NCBI GenBank assembly: GCA_023415145.1
Contig: JAEZLW010000053.1
Location: 1 to 25,482 of the forward strand
Direction of reading: 5' to 3'
Length of the DNA stretch: 25,482 nucleotides
Source: Bacillota bacterium
GTDB taxonomy: Bacteria > Bacillota > Clostridia > Christensenellales > Aristaeellaceae
A program made the position numbers and the translations under genes. Below the pieces are notes generated by a model. That model was not told the origin of the DNA. It did not search any database and worked only from the letters and a program-made list of their open reading frames with translations. Shown one piece after another: positions 7,087 through 13,904 of the stretch (the first letter of the stretch is position 1; every line of letters begins with the position of its first letter).

Positions 7087-8295
7087 TTATTTCTTTGATT
7101 GCTTTACCATGGCTTGAACCTTTATCGGTAGCCCCAGCAGGTTAATGAAACCTTCGCTGTCATGATGATTATACAGCGCCTTGCTGTCGCCAAAGGTGGC
7201 GATCTGCTCCAGATACAGGCTGTTTTCACTGGTAGTGCCGGCAGGGATTACATTGCCCTTGTACAACTTTAAGCGGGCGGTGCCGGTCACATTCTGCTGG
7301 GTGCTGTCCACAAAGGCGGAAAGCGCCTCCCGAAGCGGCGTGTACCACATGCCGTCATAAACAAGCTCCGCAAAACGCACTGCCACCTGCTCCTTGTAGT
7401 GGGCGGTAGCCCTGTCCAGCGTGATGCTCTCCAGTTGCTTATGGGCGGCGTACAAAATCGTTCCGCCGGGCGTTTCATACACACCCCGGCTTTTCATGCC
7501 TACCAGGCGGTTTTCCACCAGGTCGGCAATGCCAACGCCGTTGCGTGCACCGATTTCATTGGCCTTTTCCAACAGAGATACGGCATCCAGCTTTTCCCCG
7601 TTGATGGCTACGGGCACACCTTTTTCAAAGGCGACCTCCACGTATTCAGGCTTGTCGGGGGCCGTCTGGGGCGTGACCATGGTCTGCAACAGATCGTCGG
7701 GCATCTCCTTGGCCGGGTCCTCCAGAATGCCGCCTTCATGGCTTAAATGCCAGATGTTTTTGTCCATGCTGTAGGGCTTTTTCTTTGTAACCGTCAATGG
7801 GATGCCCCTTGCGTTGGCGTAGTCGATAGCATCCTCCCGGCTCTTGATGTCCCAAATGCGCCATGGAGCGATCACCTTCATGAAGGGATCAAAAGCCTTG
7901 ATGGTCAGTTCAAAACGCACCTGGTCATTGCCTTTGCCGGTAGCGCCGTGGCAGATGGCGGTGCAGTTTTCCTTGTGGGCAATCTCCACCAGATGCTTGG
8001 CGATAACGGGCCGGGCAAAGCTGGTACCCAGCAGATAACTGCCCTCATACACAGCCCCGGCCTTCAACGTTGGCCAGATGAAGTCCTCTACAAACTCCTG
8101 CTTCATGTCCACGATATACAGCTTTTCCGCACCGCTCTTTGCAGCCTTCTCATGCAGCGGATCAAGCTCATCCCCCTGCCCCACATCGGCAGCCATGCAG
8201 ACCACGTCGCAGTCGTAATTTTCTTTCAGCCAGGGGATGATGATGGATGTATCCAATCCGCCGCTATACGCCAGCAATACACGAAGCTTTTCCAT
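7087..8295 (-). CDS. argG: Argininosuccinate synthase
   Basis: ATP-dependent ligation of citrulline and aspartate to argininosuccinate, the penultimate step of arginine synthesis. At 402 residues it has full family length. The PP-loop AYSGGLDTS is at 9-17, and HGATGKGNDQVRFE at 116-129 is the citrulline/aspartate-binding signature. ATG at 8295 was chosen, with GGAGG eight bases upstream; a TTG six bases earlier is too close to that site. The promoter is overlapped by ArgR-type operators. It is followed by argH on the same strand after a repeat-filled gap, so an argGH transcript is likely but not shown. Confidence 0.97.
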   Translation of the reverse strand: MEKLRVLLAYSGGLDTSIIIPWLKENYDCDVVCMAADVGQGDELDPLHEKAAKSGAEKLYIVDMKQEFVEDFIWPTLKAGAVYEGSYLLGTSFARPVIAKHLVEIAHKENCTAICHGATGKGNDQVRFELTIKAFDPFMKVIAPWRIWDIKSREDAIDYANARGIPLTVTKKKPYSMDKNIWHLSHEGGILEDPAKEMPDDLLQTMVTPQTAPDKPEYVEVAFEKGVPVAINGEKLDAVSLLEKANEIGARNGVGIADLVENRLVGMKSRGVYETPGGTILYAAHKQLESITLDRATAHYKEQVAVRFAELVYDGMWYTPLREALSAFVDSTQQNVTGTARLKLYKGNVIPAGTTSENSLYLEQIATFGDSKALYNHHDSEGFINLLGLPIKVQAMVKQSKK

Positions 8296-8352
8296 AAACA
8301 ATACCTCCGCTCATTTTGAACCCTCGCGGGCAAACATTTTGAGATGAGCATC

Positions 8353-8401
8353 AGTATACATCGCATTGCATGAAAATGCAATAGTTGTTTATAAAAATAC
8401 A
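8353..8401 (-). promoter_or_regulatory. argG promoter with tandem ArgR (ARG) boxes
   Basis: On the minus strand TTGCAT (8381-8376), a 17-nt spacer and TATACT (8358-8353) form the promoter. The palindrome TTGCATGAAAATGCAA (8366-8381, plus strand) matches the ARG-box consensus TGNATWWWWATNCA. A second, weaker box, TTTATAAAAATACA, is at 8388-8401. Their centres are 21 bp apart, the spacing usual for paired ARG boxes bound by an ArgR hexamer. The first box covers the -35 element, so arginine-dependent repression is expected. No argR gene is in the window. Confidence 0.75.
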
Positions 8402-8422
8402 CAATCCAGCGAAAAAAAACGG

Positions 8423-8851
8423 TTATATACCGCATTTAACACAATATCCCCGGTGCACGCATACAAAGCCGCCGCAGGTTGCGCATGCCCATTTGGCCGC
8501 TTGTCCTGCCAAAAAGGCGTCCATACCCTCCTCTTTGATTTGCTGAAGGTTATCCACCATGCTCATATGGTACTTTTCCCGATAGCGCTTATCCAGCTGC
8601 TTTAATCTTTTGCATGGAAATTTGGAACACGCGAAGCAAAACAACTCATCCTCACCATGTAATTCCTCACAATGCCGGATGCTGCAGTTCACGCAATGAT
8701 AGGGCTTGTTCGCATCCTCCCCATGGCAGCCCGGGCACGGCTTTTTGTCCCGCACATACGCCATGCAAAGCGCACAGTTCATACCGCAGGGAGCGATATG
8801 GGATACGGAAAGGGACGATACCGTATACTCACGTAAGCCATCTCTGCTCAT
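8423..8851 (-). CDS. Cys-rich DUF3795 family protein
   Basis: A 142-residue protein with many paired cysteines: CGMNCALCMAY, CPGCHG, CVNCSIRHC, CFACSKFPC, CATCGG and CVKCG. This is the layout of the DUF3795 family, presumed to bind zinc or iron-sulfur clusters. Its ATG overlaps the stop of the isochorismatase-like gene as ATGA, so it is the second gene of a coupled two-gene operon. The function of the family is unknown. No membrane segment or signal peptide is seen. Confidence 0.85.
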   Translation of the reverse strand: MSRDGLREYTVSSLSVSHIAPCGMNCALCMAYVRDKKPCPGCHGEDANKPYHCVNCSIRHCEELHGEDELFCFACSKFPCKRLKQLDKRYREKYHMSMVDNLQQIKEEGMDAFLAGQAAKWACATCGGFVCVHRGYCVKCGI

Positions 8852-9378
8852 TTGTCCATCAACTCCAATAGCTCCCTTGTGGTTTTCACATTTAGGTATT
8901 TGCTTTTAAGAATCAGGTTATGGTGGGCCACAATTTGCTCTCCGGTCAATACCCCGTTGCCAAAGGTAGTGTGCCCGTCTGAAGCAAGGAAGGATGCATA
9001 ACCCATGGTATACGCCCGGCGGCAGGTCGTATCGACACAGTAATCAGTTTGTGCCCCGCAAAAGATCAGCGTCTTTGCGCCAAGGCTTAAAAGAACCGCA
9101 TCCAGCTTTGTCTGATAGAATGAATCCCTTGTGCGCTTTTCAACAACCGGCTCTCCCGCAAGTGGCGCAATCTCACCGCAGATTTGCCAATCATCCGATC
9201 CGTGGATCAGTTCTTCGTCATCATGCTGTATGTACACCACAGGCATTTTCACTTCCCTGGCCTTGTCGAGCAGCAGCCGTATATTTTCAAGCGTCTCCTT
9301 GGCCCGCCATGCGGCTTGATCTCCTTCGCCAAATACGCCTGCCTGCGAGTCGATGACCACCAATGCCGTATTTTCCAT
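8848..9378 (-). CDS. Isochorismatase/nicotinamidase-like cysteine hydrolase
   Basis: A 176-residue cytoplasmic hydrolase of the isochorismatase superfamily. The expected triad is visible: D10 in VVIDSQAG, K81 in VVEKRTRDSF and nucleophile C114 in GAQTDYCVDTT, the last preceded by the usual cis-peptide region. Superfamily members hydrolyse amides such as nicotinamide, carbamoyl compounds or biuret; the substrate here cannot be told. AAGGAG precedes the ATG, and a promoter lies at 9405-9433. It is coupled to the downstream DUF3795 gene. Confidence 0.92.
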   Translation of the reverse strand: MENTALVVIDSQAGVFGEGDQAAWRAKETLENIRLLLDKAREVKMPVVYIQHDDEELIHGSDDWQICGEIAPLAGEPVVEKRTRDSFYQTKLDAVLLSLGAKTLIFCGAQTDYCVDTTCRRAYTMGYASFLASDGHTTFGNGVLTGEQIVAHHNLILKSKYLNVKTTRELLELMDK

Positions 9379-9404
9379 ATTTTCTCACTCCTTCCCTTGA
9401 TGGA

Positions 9405-9433
9405 AGCATAGCACGCTGCCCTGCCCGCGTCAA
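9405..9433 (-). promoter_or_regulatory. Promoter of the isochorismatase-DUF3795 operon
   Basis: On the minus strand TTGACG (9433-9428) and TATGCT (9410-9405) are separated by 17 nt, about 30 nt upstream of the ATG. Confidence 0.75.
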
Positions 9434-9529
9434 GAAGCCAATGTCAAAGGCACTCTCATTTGGATTTTCGTCAATGAATAAATTTAGTCAGCATAAATGA
9501 GGCCGCCCTGAGTCAATGTCCGCTTATCG

Positions 9530-9558
9530 TTGACAAATGCGCACGTTCGTTCTATCAT
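9530..9558 (+). promoter_or_regulatory. ruvC promoter
   Basis: A perfect TTGACA (9530-9535) and TATCAT (9553-9558) with 17 nt between them. The predicted start is about 9565, giving a short leader before the GGGAGG ribosome site. No SOS (LexA) box of the Gram-positive CGAACNNNNGTTCG type is visible here. Confidence 0.85.
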
Positions 9559-9591
9559 AAGTCGAAGCGCATAAACAGCGGGAGGCGTATC

Positions 9592-10086
9592 ATGATCATA
9601 CTGGGCATCGATCCTGGCTTGGCCACCTTGGGGTGGGGCGCTATCGAAACCAACGGACAGAAACTGTGCCTCCTTCAATACGGAACGGTGCTCACGCAGG
9701 CGAATACGCCCATGCCCCAGCGGCTAAAAGCTATCCAAACGGGTGTGCAGGAGCTGATATGCCAATACAAGCCGGACGAGATCGCCTTTGAAGAGCTGTT
9801 CTTTTCAAGGAATGTCACAACCGCCCTTATAGTCGGTGCCGCCAGAGGCGCTGCTATCATCGCCGCAGCGGAACATACGGAAAATTTGTATGAGTATACA
9901 CCCATGCAGATCAAACAGGCCGTAGCCGGCTATGGCAAGGCGGATAAAAAGCAGGTACAGCAGATGGTGAAGCTCCTTTTGTCCATGGAGGAAATCCCCA
10001 AACCCGACGACGCCGCCGACGGGCTGGCGGTGGCCATCACCCACGCCCACACCAGCCACTCCAAGCATCTGTTCAAAATGAAGTAA
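9592..10086 (+). CDS. ruvC: Holliday junction resolvase RuvC
   Basis: Endonuclease that cuts Holliday junctions symmetrically, working with the RuvAB branch-migration motor. Length 164 residues is typical. It begins MIILGIDPGLATLGWG, with catalytic D7, then E67/E68 in IAFEELFF and D140/D143 in the C-terminal PDDAADGLAVAI, making up the four-acid metal site. GGGAGG supports the ATG. It is the first gene of ruvC-ruvA-ruvB-queA and has its own strong promoter. The gap to ruvA is widened by a palindromic repeat. Confidence 0.97.
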   Translation: MIILGIDPGLATLGWGAIETNGQKLCLLQYGTVLTQANTPMPQRLKAIQTGVQELICQYKPDEIAFEELFFSRNVTTALIVGAARGAAIIAAAEHTENLYEYTPMQIKQAVAGYGKADKKQVQQMVKLLLSMEEIPKPDDAADGLAVAITHAHTSHSKHLFKMK

Positions 10087-10111
10087 TACCATTGAAAAAC
10101 ATTAATGCTTT

Positions 10112-10217
10112 GATGCCGCGAGAGATTTTCGCGCAGTACAAGGAGACGGAGCGACGCGTAGCAGCACTACGTGGAGCGGAAGACGACGCAGTAATGCACG
10201 AAAAGATCCGCGGCATC
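10112..10217. repeat. 106-nt palindromic element in the ruvC-ruvA gap
   Basis: Perfect 9-bp terminal inverted repeats, GATGCCGCG (10112-10120) and CGCGGCATC (10209-10217), continue inward through TTTTCG/CGAAAA and GCAGTAC/GTAATGC as an imperfect helix. The centre holds a smaller hairpin, CGTAG-CAGCA-CTACG, and two related blocks, GGAGACGGAGCGACGC and GGAGCGGAAGACGACGC. Stop codons in all frames and lack of codon pattern argue against coding. The shape fits a MITE-like or structured-RNA repeat. Only one copy is in this window. Confidence 0.7.
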
Positions 10218-10258
10218 GGAGAGTTAAGGTTTTGAAATGGTATCAGCCGGAGGAATCC

Positions 10259-10861
10259 ATGTACGCATTTATTTCTGGCCGCGTGGCGGAAAAGGGCAGC
10301 GGAGAAATCGTTCTGGAGGCGGCAGGAGTAGGTTATGCCCTGCAATGTAGCATGACCACCCTATCCCAAGCGCCATCCGTTGGGGAAACCATGCGTTTGT
10401 TCACCTACCTTTCCGTACGGGAAGATGCCATGGAGCTTTTCGGCTTTGCCAGCAAAGAAGAGAAAGCCATGTTCTTGCGGCTGAACAGCGTCAGCGGCAT
10501 CGGACCCCGCACGGCGCTTGGCATATTGGGGAGCATGCCATTAAAAGACCTGCATTTGGCCATCCTCACAGGGGATTTGAACGCATTGAGCCGAGCGCCG
10601 GGGGTTGGCAAGAAAACAGCCCAGCGCATCGCGCTGGAATTGAAGGATCAAATTACCCAGGAAGCGCTCACAGGGCTGCCCCCCGAGCAGATTTCCGGCA
10701 CGCCTGTGCGGGATGACGCACTTTCAGAGGCTATGCAAGCGCTGCAGTCCCTGGGTTATACCCCCGTGGAGGCCAGCCGCGCCCTGCAAGCCGTGCGCGG
10801 CAAATCTGACAAAGCCGACGAGCTCATCAAGCTTGCCCTGCGCACCATGGCGGGGATGTAG
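10259..10861 (+). CDS. ruvA: Holliday junction branch migration protein RuvA
   Basis: Junction-binding tetramer that loads the RuvB motor. A 200-residue protein beginning MYAFISGRVAEKGSGEIVLE, the standard N-terminal OB-fold opening. Two helix-hairpin-helix motifs follow at about 75-90 (NSVSGIGPRTALGIL) and 109-129 (LSRAPGVGKKTAQRIALELK). A C-terminal RuvB-binding domain at about 150-200 contains QALQSLGYTPVEASRALQAV. ATG at 10259 was chosen from GGAGG five bases upstream; an in-frame ATG at 10232 lacks a site and adds residues the family does not have. Confidence 0.97.
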   Translation: MYAFISGRVAEKGSGEIVLEAAGVGYALQCSMTTLSQAPSVGETMRLFTYLSVREDAMELFGFASKEEKAMFLRLNSVSGIGPRTALGILGSMPLKDLHLAILTGDLNALSRAPGVGKKTAQRIALELKDQITQEALTGLPPEQISGTPVRDDALSEAMQALQSLGYTPVEASRALQAVRGKSDKADELIKLALRTMAGM

Positions 10862-10883
10862 GGTTGAGGGTAACGGAATGCTT

Positions 10884-10947
10884 CCGGAAAGGAGGCTTTT
10901 TGAAAAAATCCACTTCCCGGACCCATCCCCGAAAAACTTCTATTTTT
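10884..10947. repeat. Hairpin repeat element, copy 2 (diverged)
   Basis: Matches the element at 6754-6814: GGCTTTTTGAAAAAATCC, then TTCCCGGACCCATCCCC and AAAAACTTCTATTTTT correspond block by block. Arms CCGGAAAGGAGG and CCACTTCCCGG still pair imperfectly (10884-10920). Like copy 1 it is followed, after about 70 nt, by a copy of the larger structured repeat. Confidence 0.6.
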
Positions 10948-11018
10948 GTGATTGATTCTTATTTTCCTACATACCAAGCCTATGCGTTACGAAACCTCTG
11001 AATAAAAAAGATTTTCAT

Positions 11019-11178
11019 GGCTCCCGAAGGTCCAGGGCTCTGAAGCCGAAGCGCAGCCAGTGGCGGATGAAGCGAGGCGGAGGAGGCTGGCGAAACGAGT
11101 GATGCAAGCGGATGTGAAGCAGCGCGACGATTGAGCCAGATGGATAGGAAAGCCCTGGTCGCGCCCGCAGGCGCGAAA
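11019..11178 (+). repeat. Structured intergenic repeat, copy B (ruvA-ruvB gap)
   Basis: Second copy of the family. Visible helices are CCAGGGCT (11032-11039) with AGCCCTGG (11151-11158), GCC-AGT-GGC near 11056-11064, CTGGC (11087-11091) with GCCAG (11135-11139), and TCGCGCC/GGCGCGA around CGCA (11159-11176). It ends 25 bases before the ruvB ATG, so it would be in the leader of any ruvB message. Confidence 0.8.
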
Positions 11179-11203
11179 CTTCTTCCATTAAAGGAGTAAA
11201 CTC

Positions 11204-12244
11204 ATGTCTGACGACCGATTGATGACCACAGGCTTCCGCCCGGAGGACGATGCCCAGGAGCAGTCCCTTCGCCCCCGCACCCTCAGGGAATACGTAGGTC
11301 AAAGGGCGGTAAAGGAGCGGCTTTCGGTATACATCCAGGCAGCCTTGAAGCGCCGGGAATCCCTGGATCATATCCTGCTGTACGGTCCGCCGGGGCTTGG
11401 CAAAACGTGTTTGGCCTGCATCATCGCCACCGAGATGGGGCAAAACATCCGCATCACCTCCGGCCCGGCCATCGACCGGCCCGGCGACCTGGCCTCCATC
11501 CTGACCAACCTGAACGCGGGAGACGTCCTGTTCATCGACGAAATCCACCGCTTAAGCCGCGCCGTGGAGGAAGTACTCTACTCCGCCATGGAGGATTATG
11601 CCCTGGATATCATGATCGGCAAGGGGCCCACTGCCCGCTCCATCCGCCTGGACCTGCCCCGCTTCACATTGGTGGGTGCCACCACCAGGGCCGGGCAGTT
11701 GTCCGCGCCGCTTCGGGACAGGTTCGGCATCATGTTCCGGCTGGAGCTGTACAGCCCGGAGGAGCTTTCGCAAATCGTCCGCCGCAGCGCCGGCATCCTG
11801 AACGTTGCCGCCCAGGAGGATGGCGTACTGGAAATCGCACGCCGAAGCCGGGGCACGCCCCGCATCGCCAACCGCATGCTCAAGCGGGTACGGGATTTTG
11901 CCCAGGTCAAGGCGGAGGGAACCATCACCAGGGAGGTGGCCAAAGAGGGCCTCATCATGCTGGATGTGGATGAGTTGGGCCTGGACCGGGTGGATAGGAC
12001 CATGCTTTCCACCATGATGGACAAGTTCGGCGGCGGCCCGGTGGGGCTGGACACGCTTGCGGCCACAACAGGTGAAGATCCCATCACCATCGAGGATGTG
12101 TACGAGCCCTACCTGATGCAGCTGGGCTTTCTCATGCGCACGCCACGCGGACGTGTCTGCACCCCTTCCGCCTATGAGCACCTAAAGCGCACTCCTCCCG
12201 TCCGTGCCCAGGAGGACGATGGTCAAACGCGGCTGGATGTCTAA
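11204..12244 (+). CDS. ruvB: Holliday junction branch migration DNA helicase RuvB
   Basis: AAA+ ATPase that drives branch migration with RuvA. Length 346 residues. After a short acidic start, SLRPRTLREYVGQ is at 21-33. Walker A GPPGLGKT is at 61-68, Walker B LFIDEIHR at 109-116, sensor-1 GATTRAG at 158-164, and the arginine region LRDRFG at 170-175. The C-terminal winged-helix domain has EDVYEPYLMQLGFLMRTPRGR. AAAGGAG supports the ATG. Small departures from consensus, such as LAATTGEDPIT where many relatives have LAAAIGEE, do not touch catalytic residues. Confidence 0.97.
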   Translation: MSDDRLMTTGFRPEDDAQEQSLRPRTLREYVGQRAVKERLSVYIQAALKRRESLDHILLYGPPGLGKTCLACIIATEMGQNIRITSGPAIDRPGDLASILTNLNAGDVLFIDEIHRLSRAVEEVLYSAMEDYALDIMIGKGPTARSIRLDLPRFTLVGATTRAGQLSAPLRDRFGIMFRLELYSPEELSQIVRRSAGILNVAAQEDGVLEIARRSRGTPRIANRMLKRVRDFAQVKAEGTITREVAKEGLIMLDVDELGLDRVDRTMLSTMMDKFGGGPVGLDTLAATTGEDPITIEDVYEPYLMQLGFLMRTPRGRVCTPSAYEHLKRTPPVRAQEDDGQTRLDV

Positions 12245-12258
12245 AGGAAAAGAGACAT

Positions 12259-12416
12259 GGTGCCGAAGGTCCAGGGCTCCGTAGCCGAAGCGCCGCCTGT
12301 GGCGGATGAAGCGAGGCTGAGGAGGCTGGCGAAACAAGCGATGGGAGCGGTAGCGAACCAACGCGACGATTGAGCCAGATGGGAGGAAAGCCCTGGTCGC
12401 CTCCTCAGCGGCGAAA
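12259..12416 (+). repeat. Structured intergenic repeat, copy C (ruvB-queA gap)
   Basis: Third copy. Helices are CCAGGGCT (12271-12278) with AGCCCTGG (12389-12396), CCGCC-TGT-GGCGG (12293-12305), CTGGC (12326-12330) with GCCAG (12374-12378), and TCGCC/GGCGA (12397-12401 and 12410-12414). It begins 14 bases after the ruvB stop and ends 32 bases before queA. Unlike copies A and B it has no preceding hairpin element. Confidence 0.8.
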
Positions 12417-12448
12417 CCTAATGTAACTCACATTTACAAGGAATGTAT

Positions 12449-13480
12449 ATGAAAACCGCAGATTTTTTTTATGACCTCCCCGAAGAACTCATCGCCCAAA
12501 CACCCATCGAGCCCAGGGATCAAAGCCGCCTGATGGTGTGCCACAAAAGCACCGGCACGCTTGAACACCGTATCTTCCGGGATCTTGCGGATTACCTGAA
12601 AAAAGGCGATGTCCTGGTGATCAATCAGACCCGCGTCATCCCCGCCAGGCTGCTTGGCATAAAAGAAGACACCAGGGTCCCCATCGAGTTCCTGCTTTTA
12701 AAGCGTCTGAACAAGGATGAATGGGAGGCCATTGTCCGCCCCGGGCGACGGCTGAAGCCCGGCACTCTTTGCTCCTTCGGCGGCGGGCTTTTGCGCGCCC
12801 AGGTACTGGACAGCGTAGAAGAAACAGGCGGTCGCACGGTACGCTTCCTCTATGACGGGGTGTTCGAGGAGCTGCTTGATAAGCTGGGAGAAATGCCTCT
12901 GCCCCCTTACATCCACGAAAAACTGCAAGAAAAAGACCGTTATCAAACGGTCTACGCCAAACAGGATGGCAGCGCCGCCGCGCCTACCGCCGGGCTGCAC
13001 TTCACTCCTGATCTATTAAACCGCATCCGGGATATAGGTGTCACTATTGTGCCGATATTGCTGCATGTGGGCCTTGGCACCTTCCGGCCGGTGAAGGTGC
13101 AAAGCATTGAAAACCATGTGATGCACGCAGAATATTACGAGGTCACACAGGAAGCGGCAGAGCTGATCAACAAAGCCCGTCAAAATGGTGGCCGCATCAT
13201 CTGTGTAGGTACCACCAGCGTACGCACACTGGAGACGACAGCGGATGAGCATGGCGTTATCCATCCGGGCAGCGGCGAAACCAGCATCTTCATTACGCCA
13301 GGCAAACCCTTTCATGCGGTGGATGCGCTGATCACCAACTTCCACCTTCCGGAAAGCACACTGCTCATGCTTGTATCCGCCTTTATGGGCCGGGAACAGG
13401 CTATGAGCGCTTACCGGGAGGCCGTGAACGAAAGGTACCGTTTCTTTTCTTTTGGCGACGCAATGCTGATTATGGATTGA
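12449..13480 (+). CDS. queA: S-adenosylmethionine:tRNA ribosyltransferase-isomerase
   Basis: Transfers and isomerises the ribosyl moiety of SAM onto preQ1 at tRNA position 34, giving epoxyqueuosine. Length 343 residues. The start MKTADFFYDLPEELIAQTPIEPRDQSRLM is standard for QueA. Later family blocks include VLVINQTRVIPARL, AAPTAGLHFTP, LHVGLGTFRPVK, HAEYYEV, CVGTTSVRTLE and LITNFHLPESTLLMLVSAF. The ATG at 12449 sits six bases after AAGGA; an ATG six bases earlier touches that site. The ruv-queA neighbourhood is common in Firmicutes, but no tgt gene follows here. Its last 11 bases overlap the convergent padR gene. Confidence 0.97.
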   Translation: MKTADFFYDLPEELIAQTPIEPRDQSRLMVCHKSTGTLEHRIFRDLADYLKKGDVLVINQTRVIPARLLGIKEDTRVPIEFLLLKRLNKDEWEAIVRPGRRLKPGTLCSFGGGLLRAQVLDSVEETGGRTVRFLYDGVFEELLDKLGEMPLPPYIHEKLQEKDRYQTVYAKQDGSAAAPTAGLHFTPDLLNRIRDIGVTIVPILLHVGLGTFRPVKVQSIENHVMHAEYYEVTQEAAELINKARQNGGRIICVGTTSVRTLETTADEHGVIHPGSGETSIFITPGKPFHAVDALITNFHLPESTLLMLVSAFMGREQAMSAYREAVNERYRFFSFGDAMLIMD

Positions 13481-13784
13481 TCCCCAATTCCCTTACCAGC
13501 TCCCGTGCCTTTTGGGAGGCCTCCAGCAAAACCGCCTCCCCCTCCTTCGTAATGGTGTAATACTTGCGTACCTTTCCCCCTTCCAGCCTGTTTTCCACTG
13601 ACAGCAGCCCCGCCTGCTCCAAGCTGTGCAGGATTGGGTACAGCGTTCCCGCGCTGATCTGATAGCCGTGGGAGGACAGTTCCGCGATCATCCAGGAGCC
13701 GAAAAACGGCTCCTTTTTTGCGTGATGCAATATATGAAGCTGGACAAAGCCCAAAAACAGCTTTCTTACAATTGGCTCTTGCAT
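13470..13784 (-). CDS. PadR-family transcriptional regulator
   Basis: A 104-residue winged-helix repressor of the PadR family. The segments FGSWMIAELSSHGYQISAGT, LYPILHSLEQAGLL (49-61) and the wing KVRKYYTITKEGE (71-83) are characteristic. ATG at 13784 was preferred, with AAAGGCGG upstream; an upstream in-frame ATG at 13820 would begin inside the inverted repeat and add non-family residues. It is divergent from chrA, and PadR/ChrA pairs are known in Firmicutes. The 3' end overlaps queA by 11 bases, tail to tail. Confidence 0.92.
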   Translation of the reverse strand: MQEPIVRKLFLGFVQLHILHHAKKEPFFGSWMIAELSSHGYQISAGTLYPILHSLEQAGLLSVENRLEGGKVRKYYTITKEGEAVLLEASQKARELVRELGINP

Positions 13785-13805
13785 ATTTTCCGCCTTTCTG
13801 ATATC

Positions 13806-13828
13806 ATGATATCGATACACGATATCAT
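13806..13828. promoter_or_regulatory. Probable PadR operator in the padR-chrA divergent region
   Basis: A perfect inverted repeat: 9-bp arms ATGATATCG (13806-13814) and CGATATCAT (13820-13828) around ATACA. It falls in the leader of padR, just downstream of its promoter, and upstream of the likely chrA promoter (weak TTATCG 13835-13840, 17 nt, TATTAT 13858-13863). Binding here could repress both genes. Confidence 0.65.
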
Positions 13829-13858
13829 TTTTCGTTATCGCAATTCGACTTCTGATGT

Positions 13859-13887
13859 ATTATATCAGGATTCTGCGGAAAATACAA
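13859..13887 (-). promoter_or_regulatory. padR promoter
   Basis: On the minus strand TTGTAT (13887-13882), 17 nt and a perfect TATAAT (13864-13859). It lies almost against the chrA ribosome site, so the divergent transcripts overlap the two promoters. Confidence 0.65.
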
Positions 13888-13904
13888 GGGACGGAGGATG
13901 AGCA

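Noticed and set aside
11552..12181. Long open frame on the minus strand opposite ruvB
   Set aside because: Composition follows the ruvB codons read in reverse; no ribosome site or family match.
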